10,598 nt of DNA from Methylotenera sp. (GCA_027310735.1 DAIDAH010000086.1:1-10598), one strand, 5' to 3'. Shown: positions 1 to 5,870, counted from the stretch's first letter. Notes: a model not told the origin generated them from the sequence alone. A program made the numbers and translations.

Positions 1-361
1 CCGCCACCAGCGGATTAGGATCTTGCATAGCAACCACCACGCGCTTCACACCAGCTTTAATCAGCGCGTCTACACAAGGTGGCGTGCGACCATGATGATT
101 GCAAGGCTCTAGCGTCACATACGCATCGGCATCTTTTGCCGCATCACCGGCCTGCAATAACGCATGCACTTCAGCATGCGCCTCACCAGCCTTGAGGTGC
201 GCGCCCTGTCCTATTATTTGATGATTCTTAACAATGACACAACCTACTCGCGGATTGGGTTGCGTGGTGTAAAGCCCTTGCTCAGCAAGCCGAAGCGCAA
301 GCGCCATATAAGAATGATCTGCTGCTGAGAACAACGTATTTGTAGTTGGTCGTTGTGTCAT
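1..361 (-). CDS. ribD: Riboflavin biosynthesis protein RibD, N-terminal deaminase part (truncated by window edge)
   Basis: RibD deaminates the pyrimidine produced by GTP cyclohydrolase II and then reduces its ribosyl side chain, the second and third steps of riboflavin synthesis in the cytoplasm. Only the first 120 codons lie here; the rest of the deaminase and the whole reductase domain are off the left edge. Translating from the ATG whose complement is at 359-361 gives an opening FSAADHSYM, the PNPRVGCVIV strand, and the zinc-binding cytidine-deaminase motifs HAE (His62, Glu64) and PCNHHGRTPPC (Cys87, Cys96). The family more often has Ser where Asn88 stands; this is a tolerated position. 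The start sits 9 bases after the stop of the upstream small gene, so translation is probably coupled; I see no clear Shine-Dalgarno. Identification is firm. Completeness of the reductase half cannot be judged. Confidence 0.95.
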   Translation of the reverse strand, partial: MTQRPTTNTLFSAADHSYMALALRLAEQGLYTTQPNPRVGCVIVKNHQIIGQGAHLKAGEAHAEVHALLQAGDAAKDADAYVTLEPCNHHGRTPPCVDALIKAGVKRVVVAMQDPNPLVA

Positions 362-370
362 ATCAGAAGT

Positions 371-748
371 TTAGTGAGACGAAATACGGCTATTCACTAA
401 ACGGTTATTCTCATCAAAGACAATAAGCAAACCATGATAAGCATGCATACATTTACCCAAATCATATTCTATGGAAGTTGCATCCTCATAACTTGGGCGG
501 CCTAACAGCAAGCTTACAGTGTCTTTAGAAGTACCTTTTGCCAAGATGTGCTGTTGTAGATCATAGGCCATATCGCCGCGTTTGCACTCGGTTTCAATCG
601 TAGCAGCACTTTGCATCCATTTCACTTGATTGAATTTATCGCTACCGAATACCACGCTATCTTTCATTGCCCACCAACTAAAAAACACGACAGTGAGAAT
701 CACAGTAAAAGCTGCAAATGCAATCGACAGCCAGTTAATCAGTTTCAT
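371..748 (-). CDS. Small membrane-anchored protein with BamE/SmpA-like periplasmic domain, function unknown
   Basis: I do not recognise a named gene. The 125-residue product has one hydrophobic segment at about residues 6-27 with few charges before it, then a soluble tail likely to be periplasmic. The tail has KGTSKDTVSLLLGRP (about 71-85), a Tyr-Asp-Leu-Gly stretch (95-98) and a closing LLIVFDENNRLVNSRI strand pair (107-122). That order, a helix ending in LLGxP and then two strands with 'FDxNxRL', resembles the SmpA/OmlA (BamE) fold, but there is no lipobox cysteine. Cys55 and Cys100 could form a disulfide if exported. Translation has a good Shine-Dalgarno (AAGGTG, seven bases before the ATG). 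It lies 24 bases after nrdR and 9 before ribD, so it is almost certainly co-transcribed with both. The BamE-like reading is by eye only and no function is assigned. Confidence 0.8.
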   Translation of the reverse strand: MKLINWLSIAFAAFTVILTVVFFSWWAMKDSVVFGSDKFNQVKWMQSAATIETECKRGDMAYDLQQHILAKGTSKDTVSLLLGRPSYEDATSIEYDLGKCMHAYHGLLIVFDENNRLVNSRISSH

Positions 749-772
749 GCATTCACCTTAAATTGATAGCCG

Positions 773-1258
773 CTATTTATCCGTCGTACGCCGTTTGGCA
801 TGTGTAGCAGGCTTATCCAAATCACGAATTGCGTCATTAAAATCATCTACATCAGAGAAGCTGCGATACACAGACGCAAAGCGGATATAAGCCACCTTAT
901 CCATTAATCTCAGTTCCTGCATAACACTTTCGCCCAAATTCCGAGCAGGAATTTCACGCTCGCCAAGACTCAGCATTTTTTGCACAATATGATCTAGCGC
1001 GCGATCTACATACTCAGTCGGCACGGGGCGTTTATGCAAAGCACGGGTAAATGAAAGACGTAATTTCTCGCGATTAAATTCCTCACGCGTACCATTTTGC
1101 TTTACCACTTGCGGCATATGCAAATCAGCCGTTTCATAGGTGGTGAATCGTTTATCGCATGCGCCGCACTTGCGACGGCGGCGAATAGAATCGCCTTCAT
1201 CATTGACTCTGGAGTCAATGACTTGGGTATCATCTACACCACAAAAAGGACATTTCAT
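773..1258 (-). CDS. nrdR: Transcriptional repressor NrdR
   Basis: NrdR senses ATP/dATP through an ATP-cone and represses ribonucleotide reductase operons by binding NrdR boxes. The 161-residue length is normal. The N-terminal zinc ribbon is intact, with Cys3, Cys6, Cys31 and Cys34, and contains the family block DSRVNDEGDSIRRRRKC (15-31) followed by FTTYE. The ATP-cone covers about residues 49-139, starting at VVKQNGTREEFNREKL and including the conserved AYIRFASVYRSF segment near its end. The start at MKCPFCG is the usual one. The gene lies 24 bases downstream of glyA and 24 upstream of the small membrane gene; no strong Shine-Dalgarno is visible, so it may rely on coupling to glyA. A glyA-nrdR-ribD neighbourhood is common in proteobacteria. 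No nrd structural gene and no obvious NrdR box pair is present in this window, so its targets are elsewhere. Confidence 0.97.
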   Translation of the reverse strand: MKCPFCGVDDTQVIDSRVNDEGDSIRRRRKCGACDKRFTTYETADLHMPQVVKQNGTREEFNREKLRLSFTRALHKRPVPTEYVDRALDHIVQKMLSLGEREIPARNLGESVMQELRLMDKVAYIRFASVYRSFSDVDDFNDAIRDLDKPATHAKRRTTDK

Positions 1259-1282
1259 ATTGAGTTAAGCGTCATTCAATAC

Positions 1283-2542
1283 TTATTTTTGATACACAGG
1301 GAATCTAGCAGTTAATGCATGCACTTTGGCTTTAGTTGCAGCGATAACAGCTTCATCTGTTGGATTATCCAAAATATCAGCAATCAAGTTCGCTACTTGT
1401 TTTGCTTCATCTTCTTTAAAGCCACGCGTCGTAATCGCTGGTGCACCAATACGAATACCAGAAGTCACAAATGGGCTTTCTGGATCATTAGGAATGGCAT
1501 TTTTATTCACAGTGATGTGCGCCAAGCTAAGCGCAGCATCTGCAGCTTTACCAGTTAAGCCTTTAGGGCGCAAATCCACCAAAAACATATGAGATTCACT
1601 GCGGCCAGAAATAATACGCAAGCCGCGTGCAGTCAGAGCTTCAGCCATTGCCTGAGAGTTTTTAATCACTTGGGCTTGATAAGTTTTAAATTCTGGTTGC
1701 GCAGCTTCTAAGAATGCCGTGGCTTTTGCAGCAATCACGTGCATTAATGGACCACCTTGTAATGCTGGAAACACGCTTGAATTTAATGATTTTTCAAATT
1801 CAGCTTTAGCTAAAATAATACCGCCACGTGGACCACGCAATGTTTTATGCGTAGTGGATGTAACAAAGTCAGCATGCGGCACTGGATTTGGATACACGCC
1901 AGCAGCAATCAAGCCTGAGTAATGCGCCATGTCGACCATGAAATATGCGCCAACTTTCTTCGCAATTTCCGCCATACGAGCCCAGTCAAAACGTAATGCA
2001 TACGCAGAAGCACCACCAATAAGTAACTTTGGCTTACACTCAACAGCAATGCGCTCCATCTCATCGTAGTCAATTTCTTCTTTATCGTTTAAACCGTAAG
2101 GCACGATATTAAATAATTTACCTGACAAATTAGCTGGAGAGCCATGTGTTAAGTGACCACCGTGACCAAGGTTCATACCCATCACGGTATCACCTGGTTT
2201 TAAGATAGAAAAATATACCGCTTGGTTAGCTTGTGAGCCAGAGTGCGGTTGCACGTTAGCATACTCTGCACCAAACAAAGCCTTTAAGCGGTCAATGGCT
2301 AATTGTTCAACTTGGTCTACATATTCACAGCCACCGTAAAAACGTTTGCCCGGATAACCTTCTGCATATTTATTGGTTAATTGTGAACCTTGTGCTTGCA
2401 TCACAGCTGGGCTGGTGTAGTTTTCAGAGGCGATTAACTCGATATGCTCATGTTGACGAACAACTTCTTGCTCAATCATGCCCCATAAAGCAGGGTCAGC
2501 TTGGTTTAAAGTATTAGCATAGTTAAATGGGGCTTGTGACAT
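1283..2542 (-). CDS. glyA: Serine hydroxymethyltransferase
   Basis: GlyA is the PLP-dependent cytoplasmic enzyme interconverting serine plus tetrahydrofolate with glycine plus 5,10-methylene-tetrahydrofolate, the main entry of one-carbon units; in serine-cycle methylotrophs it also has an assimilatory role. I chose the start at MSQAPFNYANTL (419 residues, family 415-420); the open frame extends 21 codons further upstream, but that stretch lacks family similarity and overlaps the probable promoter. Landmarks are LIASENYTS (36-44), the PGKRFYGGCE substrate loop (64-73), HSGSQAN (100-106), HGGHLTHG (127-134), DMAHYSGLIAAGVYPNP (204-220) and STTHKTLRGPRGG, in which Lys233 forms the Schiff base with PLP. 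It is the first gene of the minus-strand cluster and is divergent from iscX. The Shine-Dalgarno is weak (TTGGAAAA, over ten bases from the start). Identification is certain. Confidence 0.98.
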   Translation of the reverse strand: MSQAPFNYANTLNQADPALWGMIEQEVVRQHEHIELIASENYTSPAVMQAQGSQLTNKYAEGYPGKRFYGGCEYVDQVEQLAIDRLKALFGAEYANVQPHSGSQANQAVYFSILKPGDTVMGMNLGHGGHLTHGSPANLSGKLFNIVPYGLNDKEEIDYDEMERIAVECKPKLLIGGASAYALRFDWARMAEIAKKVGAYFMVDMAHYSGLIAAGVYPNPVPHADFVTSTTHKTLRGPRGGIILAKAEFEKSLNSSVFPALQGGPLMHVIAAKATAFLEAAQPEFKTYQAQVIKNSQAMAEALTARGLRIISGRSESHMFLVDLRPKGLTGKAADAALSLAHITVNKNAIPNDPESPFVTSGIRIGAPAITTRGFKEDEAKQVANLIADILDNPTDEAVIAATKAKVHALTARFPVYQK

Positions 2543-2595
2543 GATGTTTAGTTTTCCAAGTACTTGAATAATTTTTAGATAAAAAAGCTTGTCAT

Positions 2596-2624
2596 ATTTT
2601 ACCATGCACTCATATGAAGATTAA
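2596..2624 (-). promoter_or_regulatory. Probable sigma-70 promoter of the glyA cluster
   Basis: Reading the minus strand, TAAAAT (complement of 2596-2601) is preceded by TGG, giving an extended -10 element, and 17 bases further up stands TTAATC (complement of 2619-2624), a weak -35. This would start transcription near 2589 and give a leader of about 46 bases before glyA. The -35 abuts the AGCCAA/TTGGCT repeats described separately. The call is by eye. Confidence 0.5.
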
Positions 2625-2645
2625 AGCCAAGTTTTGGCTAGCCAA
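2625..2645. repeat. Overlapping inverted repeats AGCCAA/TTGGCT between glyA and iscX
   Basis: AGCCAA (2625-2630) is followed after three bases by TTGGCT (2634-2639), which continues into a perfect 12-bp palindrome TTGGCTAGCCAA (2634-2645). Three copies of the same half-site therefore lie in 21 bases, one on the -35 of iscX and one next to the predicted -35 of glyA. This arrangement suits an operator for a dimeric regulator, but no regulator is identified. Confidence 0.5.
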
Positions 2646-2662
2646 TTTAGACAAGCTATAAT
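2634..2662 (+). promoter_or_regulatory. Strong sigma-70 promoter of iscX
   Basis: TTGGCT (2634-2639) and a consensus TATAAT (2657-2662) are separated by exactly 17 bases, predicting a start near 2669 and a leader of about 33 bases. An AAGGA Shine-Dalgarno at 2688-2692 lies nine bases before the iscX ATG. The -35 hexamer forms the left part of a 12-bp perfect palindrome, so a regulator binding there would compete with polymerase. Confidence 0.72.
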
Positions 2663-2701
2663 GACTTCAATTAAAAACCTTAACCACAAGGAATCTCCCA
2701 C

Positions 2702-2896
2702 ATGAAATGGACTGACAGTTTAAGAATTGCCGAATCCCTGTATGAAAAACATCCAGACATTGACCCAAAAACCATACGCTTTACCGACTTAATGGATTGG
2801 GTCATGGCGTTAGATGACTTTAATGATGACGAGCAACATTGCGGTGAGAAAATATTAGAGGCGATTCAACTTGCTTGGATTGAAGAGGCTGAGTAG
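2702..2896 (+). CDS. iscX: Fe-S cluster assembly protein IscX
   Basis: IscX (YfhJ) is a small acidic protein that binds the cysteine desulfurase IscS and iron and tunes iron-sulfur cluster assembly on IscU. The 64-residue product matches the family from end to end: an opening MKWTDSLRIAESLY, DIDPKTIRFTDLMDWV (19-34) with the conserved Asp-Pro-Lys-Thr-Ile-Arg-Phe-Thr-Asp core, the acidic patch LDDFNDDE (37-44), and a closing EKILEAIQLAWIEEAE. It is all helical and strongly negative, as expected of a partner for the basic face of IscS. In many proteobacteria iscX is the last gene of the isc operon; here it is alone with its own promoter, divergent from glyA and 54 bases before an unknown membrane protein. 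The start is fixed by an AAGGA Shine-Dalgarno. Identification is secure. Confidence 0.95.
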   Translation: MKWTDSLRIAESLYEKHPDIDPKTIRFTDLMDWVMALDDFNDDEQHCGEKILEAIQLAWIEEAE

Positions 2897-2950
2897 TCAG
2901 AAAAAAACTCATCACAACAAAAACTATCGCTTTAAAAGGCACTATTAACC

Positions 2951-3343
2951 ATGTCAAATGCACTAAAAATCCTTCTGAAATATATTGCGTGGTTTACACT
3001 TATCGCCATCATACTGCTCACTTTATATACGTGGGCAAGTTTGAACTGGGTATACTCCTCCGGTGAGCGTGCAGGATATGTGCAGAAGTTTTCACTCAAA
3101 GGCTACGTTTGCAAAACATGGGAGGGTGAACTGATTTTAGTTTCCATGCCCGGCACTCAGGCAGAGAAGTTTGCCTTTACCGTTAGAGATGAAACTATTG
3201 CTAAAAAAATAAATGCCTCTATGGGTAAGCGCGTAAAAATTGATTATGAAGAGCATAAAGGCATTCCGTCCACCTGCTTTGCAGAATCACGATATTTTGT
3301 AAAAGACATTCTGAACATTGAAAATCAAGCTCAGCCAAACTGA
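2951..3343 (+). CDS. Uncharacterised membrane-anchored protein
   Basis: I do not assign a function. The 130-residue product has a single strong transmembrane segment at about residues 8-31 (long Leu/Ile run ending in Trp and Tyr), preceded by two lysines, so the C-terminal part is probably periplasmic. The soluble part carries SGERAGYVQKFSLKGYVCKTWEGEL (37-61), a KFAFTVRDE strand (73-81), GKRVKIDYEEHKGIP (92-106) and TCFAESRYFV (108-117). Cys54 and Cys109 are well placed for a disulfide. I recall similar proteins in other beta- and gammaproteobacteria, sometimes wrongly labelled 6-phosphogluconate dehydrogenase; nothing here supports that enzyme, since there is no Rossmann motif and the protein is far too short. 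It sits 54 bases after iscX and 30 before greB. A distant AAAAGG (2933-2938) may serve as ribosome binding site. The open frame and neighbours make it a real gene. Confidence 0.82.
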   Translation: MSNALKILLKYIAWFTLIAIILLTLYTWASLNWVYSSGERAGYVQKFSLKGYVCKTWEGELILVSMPGTQAEKFAFTVRDETIAKKINASMGKRVKIDYEEHKGIPSTCFAESRYFVKDILNIENQAQPN

Positions 3344-3373
3344 ATTACAACTGAACTACAAACACCTACACTC

Positions 3374-3889
3374 ATGGCCGACCAAAAAAATTACATCACT
3401 CCAGAAGGTCACGCAAAAATTGAGGCCGAGTTTCAGCACTTACTGAAAGTGGAGCGTCCGGAAGTAGTAAGAGTGGTTTCATGGGCCGCCAGCAACGGCG
3501 ACAGAAGTGAAAATGGTGATTACATCTACGGTAAAAAACGTTTACGTCAGATTGATGGACGCTTACGCTTTTTGATGCAGCGCATGGATTTAGCCGTGAT
3601 TGTCGACCCAGCAACCCAGCAAGGTTTGGAGCGAGTGTTTTTCGGTGCGTGGGTCACTTTATTTTCACTTAAAAATGATACTGAAATCACCTATCGCATC
3701 GTAGGCCAAGATGAACTAGAGCCGTCATTAGGCTATATCAGCTGGGTGTCACCGCTGGCTCGCGCCATTACTGGCAAACAGATAGGCGATATCGTCAATG
3801 TTGTCACCCCAGCTGGCGACGAACAATATGAAATCATTGAGGTTCAATATCAGCCTCCAGCAAACTTAAATGCTACTAAAGAACCTTAA
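3374..3889 (+). CDS. greB: Transcription elongation factor GreB
   Basis: GreB enters the secondary channel of backtracked RNA polymerase and stimulates cleavage of the displaced RNA 3' end. The 171-residue product has the family layout: an N-terminal coiled-coil hairpin (about 10-80) and a C-terminal FKBP-like domain (about 85-165). The hairpin tip carries the catalytic acidic pair Asp43 and Glu46 inside WAASNGDRSENGDYIYGKKR (37-56). GreB rather than GreA is indicated by ERPEV (27-31), RSENGDYIYGKKRLRQID, FFGAWV and the SPLARAITGKQIGD segment with PAGDEQYEI after it. It lies in a plus-strand run between an unknown membrane protein and earP. No Shine-Dalgarno is evident before the ATG; a short tandem duplication lies just upstream. 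A 9-bp inverted repeat follows its stop codon. Confidence 0.95.
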   Translation: MADQKNYITPEGHAKIEAEFQHLLKVERPEVVRVVSWAASNGDRSENGDYIYGKKRLRQIDGRLRFLMQRMDLAVIVDPATQQGLERVFFGAWVTLFSLKNDTEITYRIVGQDELEPSLGYISWVSPLARAITGKQIGDIVNVVTPAGDEQYEIIEVQYQPPANLNATKEP

Positions 3890-3924
3890 GCTCAAAACAT
3901 TAAGTTCTACTAATTTTTTGAGCT
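3889..3924 (+). repeat. Inverted repeat between greB and earP
   Basis: AGCTCAAAA (3889-3897) and TTTTGAGCT (3916-3924) are perfect 9-base arms separated by 18 bases. The left arm begins on the last base of the greB stop codon and the right arm ends ten bases before the earP ATG. A folded transcript would close over the region where the earP ribosome binding site should lie. It lacks a terminal U tract, so it is not a standard terminator. Confidence 0.4.
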
Positions 3925-3934
3925 AACATGCCTC

Positions 3935-5140
3935 ATGAACAACACCAATAAGCACTGGGATATTTTCTGCAAGATTGTCGATAATTTCGGCGACATCGGC
4001 GTCTGCTGGCGGCTCAGCCAGCAATTGGCACGTGAGCACCTGTTGCAAGTGCGCTTATTCATTGATGATTTCAATGTCGCCAGAAAAATCATTATCGACT
4101 TGGATCTTACCCAAATATCGCAAGTAATTAACAACGTTGAAATTTGCGCATGGCCTGCACCTATGTCAACATCGGACATTAAACCTGCGCATGTAGTTAT
4201 AGAAACTTTTGCTTGTGGCTTGCCTGACTTTTATCTTCAACAAATGCAGCCAAGCAAAACCATTTGGATCAATCTGGAATACCTTTCTGCCGAAGCGTGG
4301 GTCAGTGATTTTCATGCAAAATCATCACCTCATCCCACACTACCAGTTACTAAGTACTATTTCTTTCCTGGGTTCTTTGACGCTACCGGTGGTTTGATTC
4401 GCGAAAAAAATCTAATGACTACGCGTAATGAATTCTTAAATTCAAAAGTTCTGCAAAAAGAATTTTGGCGAAACCTGAGCATCGAAAAAAAAGAGCATCC
4501 ACAAACTTCCTTAAACAACACCGCACTCACTACTGAAGAGCCAATCAAAATATCACTATTCTGCTACCCACAAGCAAACATTAAAAACTTATTTTTAGCA
4601 TTAGAAAATGCTGAGAAAACCATTGATATATTCATGCCAGTGAATGAAAGTTCACCCAGACTCTATGATGTATTTACACACTTTAAATCCAGCGAGAATG
4701 GGAAAATATGGCACAAGGGAAACCTGACTGTCTATGTAATCCCTTTCTTATCTCAAACAGACTATGACCGTTTGCTATGGGCTTGTGACTTAAACTTTGT
4801 GAGGGGCGAAGATAGTTGGATACGTGCAATTTGGGCAGGAAAACCCTTTATTTGGCAACCCTACATTCAAGAAGATGATGCGCACATTCATAAACTAAAG
4901 GCTTTTCTGGAAGCATATCTTCATGACGCTACGCAAGAAATGGAATCTACACTACATGATGCGCATCTTACTTGGTCGCAATCTGAGTACAAGCTGCCTC
5001 AAATATGGTCACACATCATTAATCACTTACCCAGCATACAGGTCTATACCAGCCAGCAGACAGTAGCCCTTGCCAACCAAGCTGACCTTGCAACTAAGCT
5101 GGTGATTTTTAGTAAGAATTTAAGAAAAAATAGAGTATAA
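3935..5140 (+). CDS. earP: EF-P arginine rhamnosyltransferase EarP
   Basis: EarP transfers rhamnose from dTDP-L-rhamnose to Arg32 of elongation factor P, activating it for rescue of ribosomes stalled at polyproline; it is a cytoplasmic, inverting GT-B glycosyltransferase. The 401-residue product is slightly long for the family. The N-terminal acceptor-side domain begins WDIFCKIVDNFGDIGVCWRL, with Asp16 and Asp20 matching the essential aspartates, and includes VIETFACGLPDFY and WINLEYLSAEAWV. The C-terminal nucleotide-sugar domain has the signature LNFVRGEDSWIRAIWAGKPF, Glu292 corresponding to the catalytically important glutamate, then IWQPYIQED. Between the domains, around residues 168-200, is a low-complexity stretch rich in Lys, Asn and Thr that may be a linker insertion. 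Its target efp follows 46 bases later and carries Arg32. The start has no clear Shine-Dalgarno. Its stop codon lies inside the efp -10 box. Confidence 0.96.
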   Translation: MNNTNKHWDIFCKIVDNFGDIGVCWRLSQQLAREHLLQVRLFIDDFNVARKIIIDLDLTQISQVINNVEICAWPAPMSTSDIKPAHVVIETFACGLPDFYLQQMQPSKTIWINLEYLSAEAWVSDFHAKSSPHPTLPVTKYYFFPGFFDATGGLIREKNLMTTRNEFLNSKVLQKEFWRNLSIEKKEHPQTSLNNTALTTEEPIKISLFCYPQANIKNLFLALENAEKTIDIFMPVNESSPRLYDVFTHFKSSENGKIWHKGNLTVYVIPFLSQTDYDRLLWACDLNFVRGEDSWIRAIWAGKPFIWQPYIQEDDAHIHKLKAFLEAYLHDATQEMESTLHDAHLTWSQSEYKLPQIWSHIINHLPSIQVYTSQQTVALANQADLATKLVIFSKNLRKNRV

Positions 5141-5141
5141 T
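5113..5141 (+). promoter_or_regulatory. Sigma-70 promoter of efp, overlapping the end of earP
   Basis: A consensus TATAAT lies at 5136-5141, followed by GCGCGG, a discriminator-like sequence common after strong promoters. The -35 is poor: TAAGAA (5113-5118) at a 17-base distance. The surroundings upstream are A/T-rich (AAGAATTTAAGAAAAAA), which may act as an UP-like element. The TAA stop of earP (5138-5140) is part of the -10. Expected start is near 5148, with an AAGG Shine-Dalgarno at 5177-5180. Confidence 0.65.
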
Positions 5142-5186
5142 GCGCGGCTTTACGCACCCAATTATTTTAATTTAGCAAGGCAACCT

Positions 5187-5747
5187 ATGAAAACAGCTCA
5201 AGAACTCCGCGCAGGCAACGTGATTATGGTCGGTGGCGATCCACTAGTCGTAATTAAAGCCGAATACAACAAATCTGGCCGTAGCACAGCAGTGGTTAAA
5301 ATGAAGTTTAAAAACCTACTGACAGAAACCCCAAGTGAGAGCATCTATGGTGCTGGCGACAAATTTGAAGTTGTTGTGTTGGATAAAAAAGAAGTGACTT
5401 ACTCTTACTTTGCAGATCCAACCTATGTATTTATGGATGCTGAATACAATCAATATGATGTTGATGCAGAGTTCATGGAAGATGCGCTTCCATACTTGGA
5501 AGATGGTATGCCAGCTGACATCCGCTTTTACAACGACAAAGCCATTTCGGTTGAATTAGCGAACTCTGTGGTACGCGAAATCACATACACAGAACCAGCA
5601 GTTAAAGGCGACACATCAGGTAAAGTGATGAAGCCAGCTAAAATTGCAACAGGCTTTGAACTTCCAGTGCCTTTGTTCTGCAGCACAGGCGACAAAATTG
5701 AAATTGATACTCGCACTGGCGAATACAAAAACCGCGTAATGAAATAA
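5187..5747 (+). CDS. efp: Elongation factor P, arginine-32 type
   Basis: EF-P binds between the P and E sites of the ribosome and promotes peptide bond formation at consecutive prolines. The 186-residue product shows three domains: a KOW-like N-terminal domain (about 1-64), an OB domain (about 68-126) with YSYFADPTYVFMDAEYNQYDV, and a C-terminal OB domain (about 130-185) with ATGFELPVPLFCSTGD. The modified loop at the tip of domain I reads YNKSGRSTAVV, placing arginine at position 32, the residue rhamnosylated by EarP; the beta-lysylated class (E. coli type) has lysine at the equivalent tip. Together with earP immediately upstream this makes the modification assignment strong. The gene has its own promoter and a strong terminator at 5772-5798, so it can be expressed well above earP. 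Confidence 0.98.
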   Translation: MKTAQELRAGNVIMVGGDPLVVIKAEYNKSGRSTAVVKMKFKNLLTETPSESIYGAGDKFEVVVLDKKEVTYSYFADPTYVFMDAEYNQYDVDAEFMEDALPYLEDGMPADIRFYNDKAISVELANSVVREITYTEPAVKGDTSGKVMKPAKIATGFELPVPLFCSTGDKIEIDTRTGEYKNRVMK

Positions 5748-5771
5748 TATTTTTCATTTCAGCTTTTGATG

Positions 5772-5798
5772 AAAAGGGAGCCAGCAGCTCCCTTTTTT
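5772..5798 (+). terminator. Intrinsic terminator after efp
   Basis: GGGAGC (5776-5781), a five-base CAGCA loop and GCTCCC (5787-5792) are flanked by AAAA (5772-5775) and a run of six T (5793-5798). The 10-bp stem with a U tract is a textbook rho-independent terminator. It ends the greB-earP-efp block 24 bases after the efp stop. Confidence 0.93.
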
Positions 5799-5800
5799 AT

Positions 5801-5870
5801 GCCTAAAACTTTGCATTTTATTTATACCTAATACTTTTATATCTAAGACTGGTATGTCTAAAATTGTATA
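5801..5870 (+). repeat. Imperfect 15-bp direct repeats upstream of the rpiA promoter
   Basis: Three contiguous 15-base units lie at 5826-5840, 5841-5855 and 5856-5870: ACCTAATACTTTTAT, ATCTAAGACTGGTAT and GTCTAAAATTGTATA. A fourth, GCCTAAAACTTTGCA, lies at 5801-5815 with a ten-base offset. CTAA therefore recurs at 5803, 5828, 5843 and 5858. Neighbouring units agree at 11 of 15 (first and second) and 8 of 15 (second and third) positions; the fourth agrees with the first tandem unit at 10 of 15. The last unit runs into the rpiA -10 box. Confidence 0.5.

Noticed and set aside
1097..1922. Plus-strand open frames opposite nrdR and glyA
   Set aside because: Antisense shadows of conserved genes with no ribosome binding site or recognisable domain.
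2543..2605. N-terminal extension of GlyA by 21 residues from an upstream ATG
   Set aside because: The extension has no resemblance to the family, would make the enzyme too long, and spans the predicted transcription start; MSQAPF is the usual type of start.
2543..2701. Glycine riboswitch or PurR/MetR operator upstream of glyA
   Set aside because: The leader is only about 46 bases, too short for a glycine aptamer, and no match to the known PurR or MetR consensus was seen.
3910..4179. Minus-strand 89-codon frame over the start of earP
   Set aside because: It is antisense to the conserved N-terminal catalytic region of EarP and shows no family features.
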